From assembly GCA_043803805.1 (NCBI GenBank), contig JAZDJP010000058.1, positions 1 to 40,519 of the forward strand: a stretch of 40,519 bases of DNA, in the 5' to 3' direction. The stretch is from JAZDJP01 sp043803805. Its GTDB lineage: Bacteria; Planctomycetota; JAZDJP01. How positions within the stretch are numbered: position 1 is the first letter of the stretch; each line of letters begins with the position of its first letter. This document shows positions 40,249 to 40,519 of the stretch, piece by piece. The translations under genes were made by a program, and so were the position numbers. Under the pieces are notes generated by a model, which did no database searches, was not told the origin of the DNA, and was given only the letters and a program-made list of their open reading frames with translations.

Positions 40249-40470
40249 ATGTCAAAACCCTACAAGCACCTGAGCAGCCACGAAAGAGATCTTCTGGCGG
40301 TTCTCCGAGGTTCGGGTCAATCGCTTCGCCAGATTGCCAAGTGCCTTCAGCGAGATCCAGCCACGATCTCACGGGAGCTTAACCCGACTTCGCTGATTCG
40401 CGAGCGGAAATGGAATTATGGAAAAATAAATTGTTGGGGAGTCATGTTTTTTCACATTCGAAACGTCTGA
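40249..40470 (+). pseudogene. N-terminal remnant of an IS30-family transposase
   Basis: The frame begins MSKPYKHLSSHERDLLAVLR and continues with a helix-turn-helix (GQSLRQIAKCLQRDPATISREL), the conserved start of IS30-type transposases. After SREL (ending at 40380) the normal continuation is lost, and the frame runs through unrelated, less GC-rich DNA to a stop at 40470. The DDE catalytic part is absent. The left end of the element may lie in 40160-40248, but no terminal inverted repeat could be confirmed because the other end is missing. Confidence 0.8.
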
Positions 40471-40519
40471 AACGACCTGTAGTGAAGACCTACCCTCTTT
40501 CCAATCCCTGATCCCGTGG

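Overview
The window is a 40.5-kb piece of a bacterial genome with a GC-rich backbone broken by several visibly less GC-rich gene blocks. No rRNA or taxonomic marker is present. The exported PQQ-type and NHL propeller proteins, the ~1,100-residue FtsX-type permease beside a LolD-like ATPase, the exported glycosidases, the stand-alone squalene-hopene cyclase, a tRNA without encoded CCA and several kinds of dispersed intergenic palindromes together suggest an uncultured, Gram-negative-type bacterium, perhaps Planctomycetota or a related PVC-like lineage. That placement is inference only.

Layout. 1-2085: tail of an IS66-type transposase, a GH130-type glycosidase gene, then a repeat-rich spacer holding a 31-codon gene stub. 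2086-4155: squalene-hopene cyclase. 4215-6793: a low-GC defence block with a PaeR7I/XhoI-type restriction enzyme, an overlapping beta-class DNA methyltransferase and an overlapping FRG-domain gene broken by one in-frame amber codon. 6826-14390 (minus strand): a tightly packed five-gene envelope operon, in transcription order GT4 glycosyltransferase, PQQ-type lipoprotein, exported unknown protein, ABC ATPase and FtsX-like permease; the permease is frameshifted in a run of 12 C. 14657-25079 (minus strand): an eight-gene redox cluster, in transcription order anchored PQQ-type propeller, anchored NHL propeller, small Cys-rich Tat-type protein, Tat-type polyferredoxin, NapH/NosR-like membrane Fe-S protein, membrane-anchored PQQ-type propeller, a NuoE-NuoF fusion and a NuoG/GltD-like Fe-S flavoprotein.

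25278-27955 (plus strand): a second low-GC block with a protein of thirteen exact 22-residue repeats, a 16-codon remnant of a ParA/MinD-type ATPase, and an overlapping pair made of a putative membrane-associated protein and a TIR-domain protein. 28135-33547: exported transglutaminase-like protein, exported TIM-barrel-like protein and exported clan GH-A (GH39-like) glycosidase. 33610-35803 (minus strand): tRNA-Thr(CGU), a DUF151 bifunctional-nuclease-family protein, and the phosphatidylethanolamine pathway genes pssA and psd. 36002-40159: a polytopic membrane protein with a metalloprotease-like motif and a 1,013-residue exported fusion of a methyltransferase-like fold to PQQ-type propellers. 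40249-40470: truncated head of an IS30-type transposase.

The parts most likely to be new are the PQQ/Fe-S/NADH electron-transfer cluster, whose encoded parts would span the envelope from periplasm to an NADH module without a hydrogenase or a complex I membrane arm; the TIR plus membrane-partner pair beside the repeat protein; the FRG gene coupled to a XhoI-type restriction-modification pair; and a family of covarying 9-bp-arm, 11-nt-loop palindromes, one of which sits in frame inside a coding sequence.
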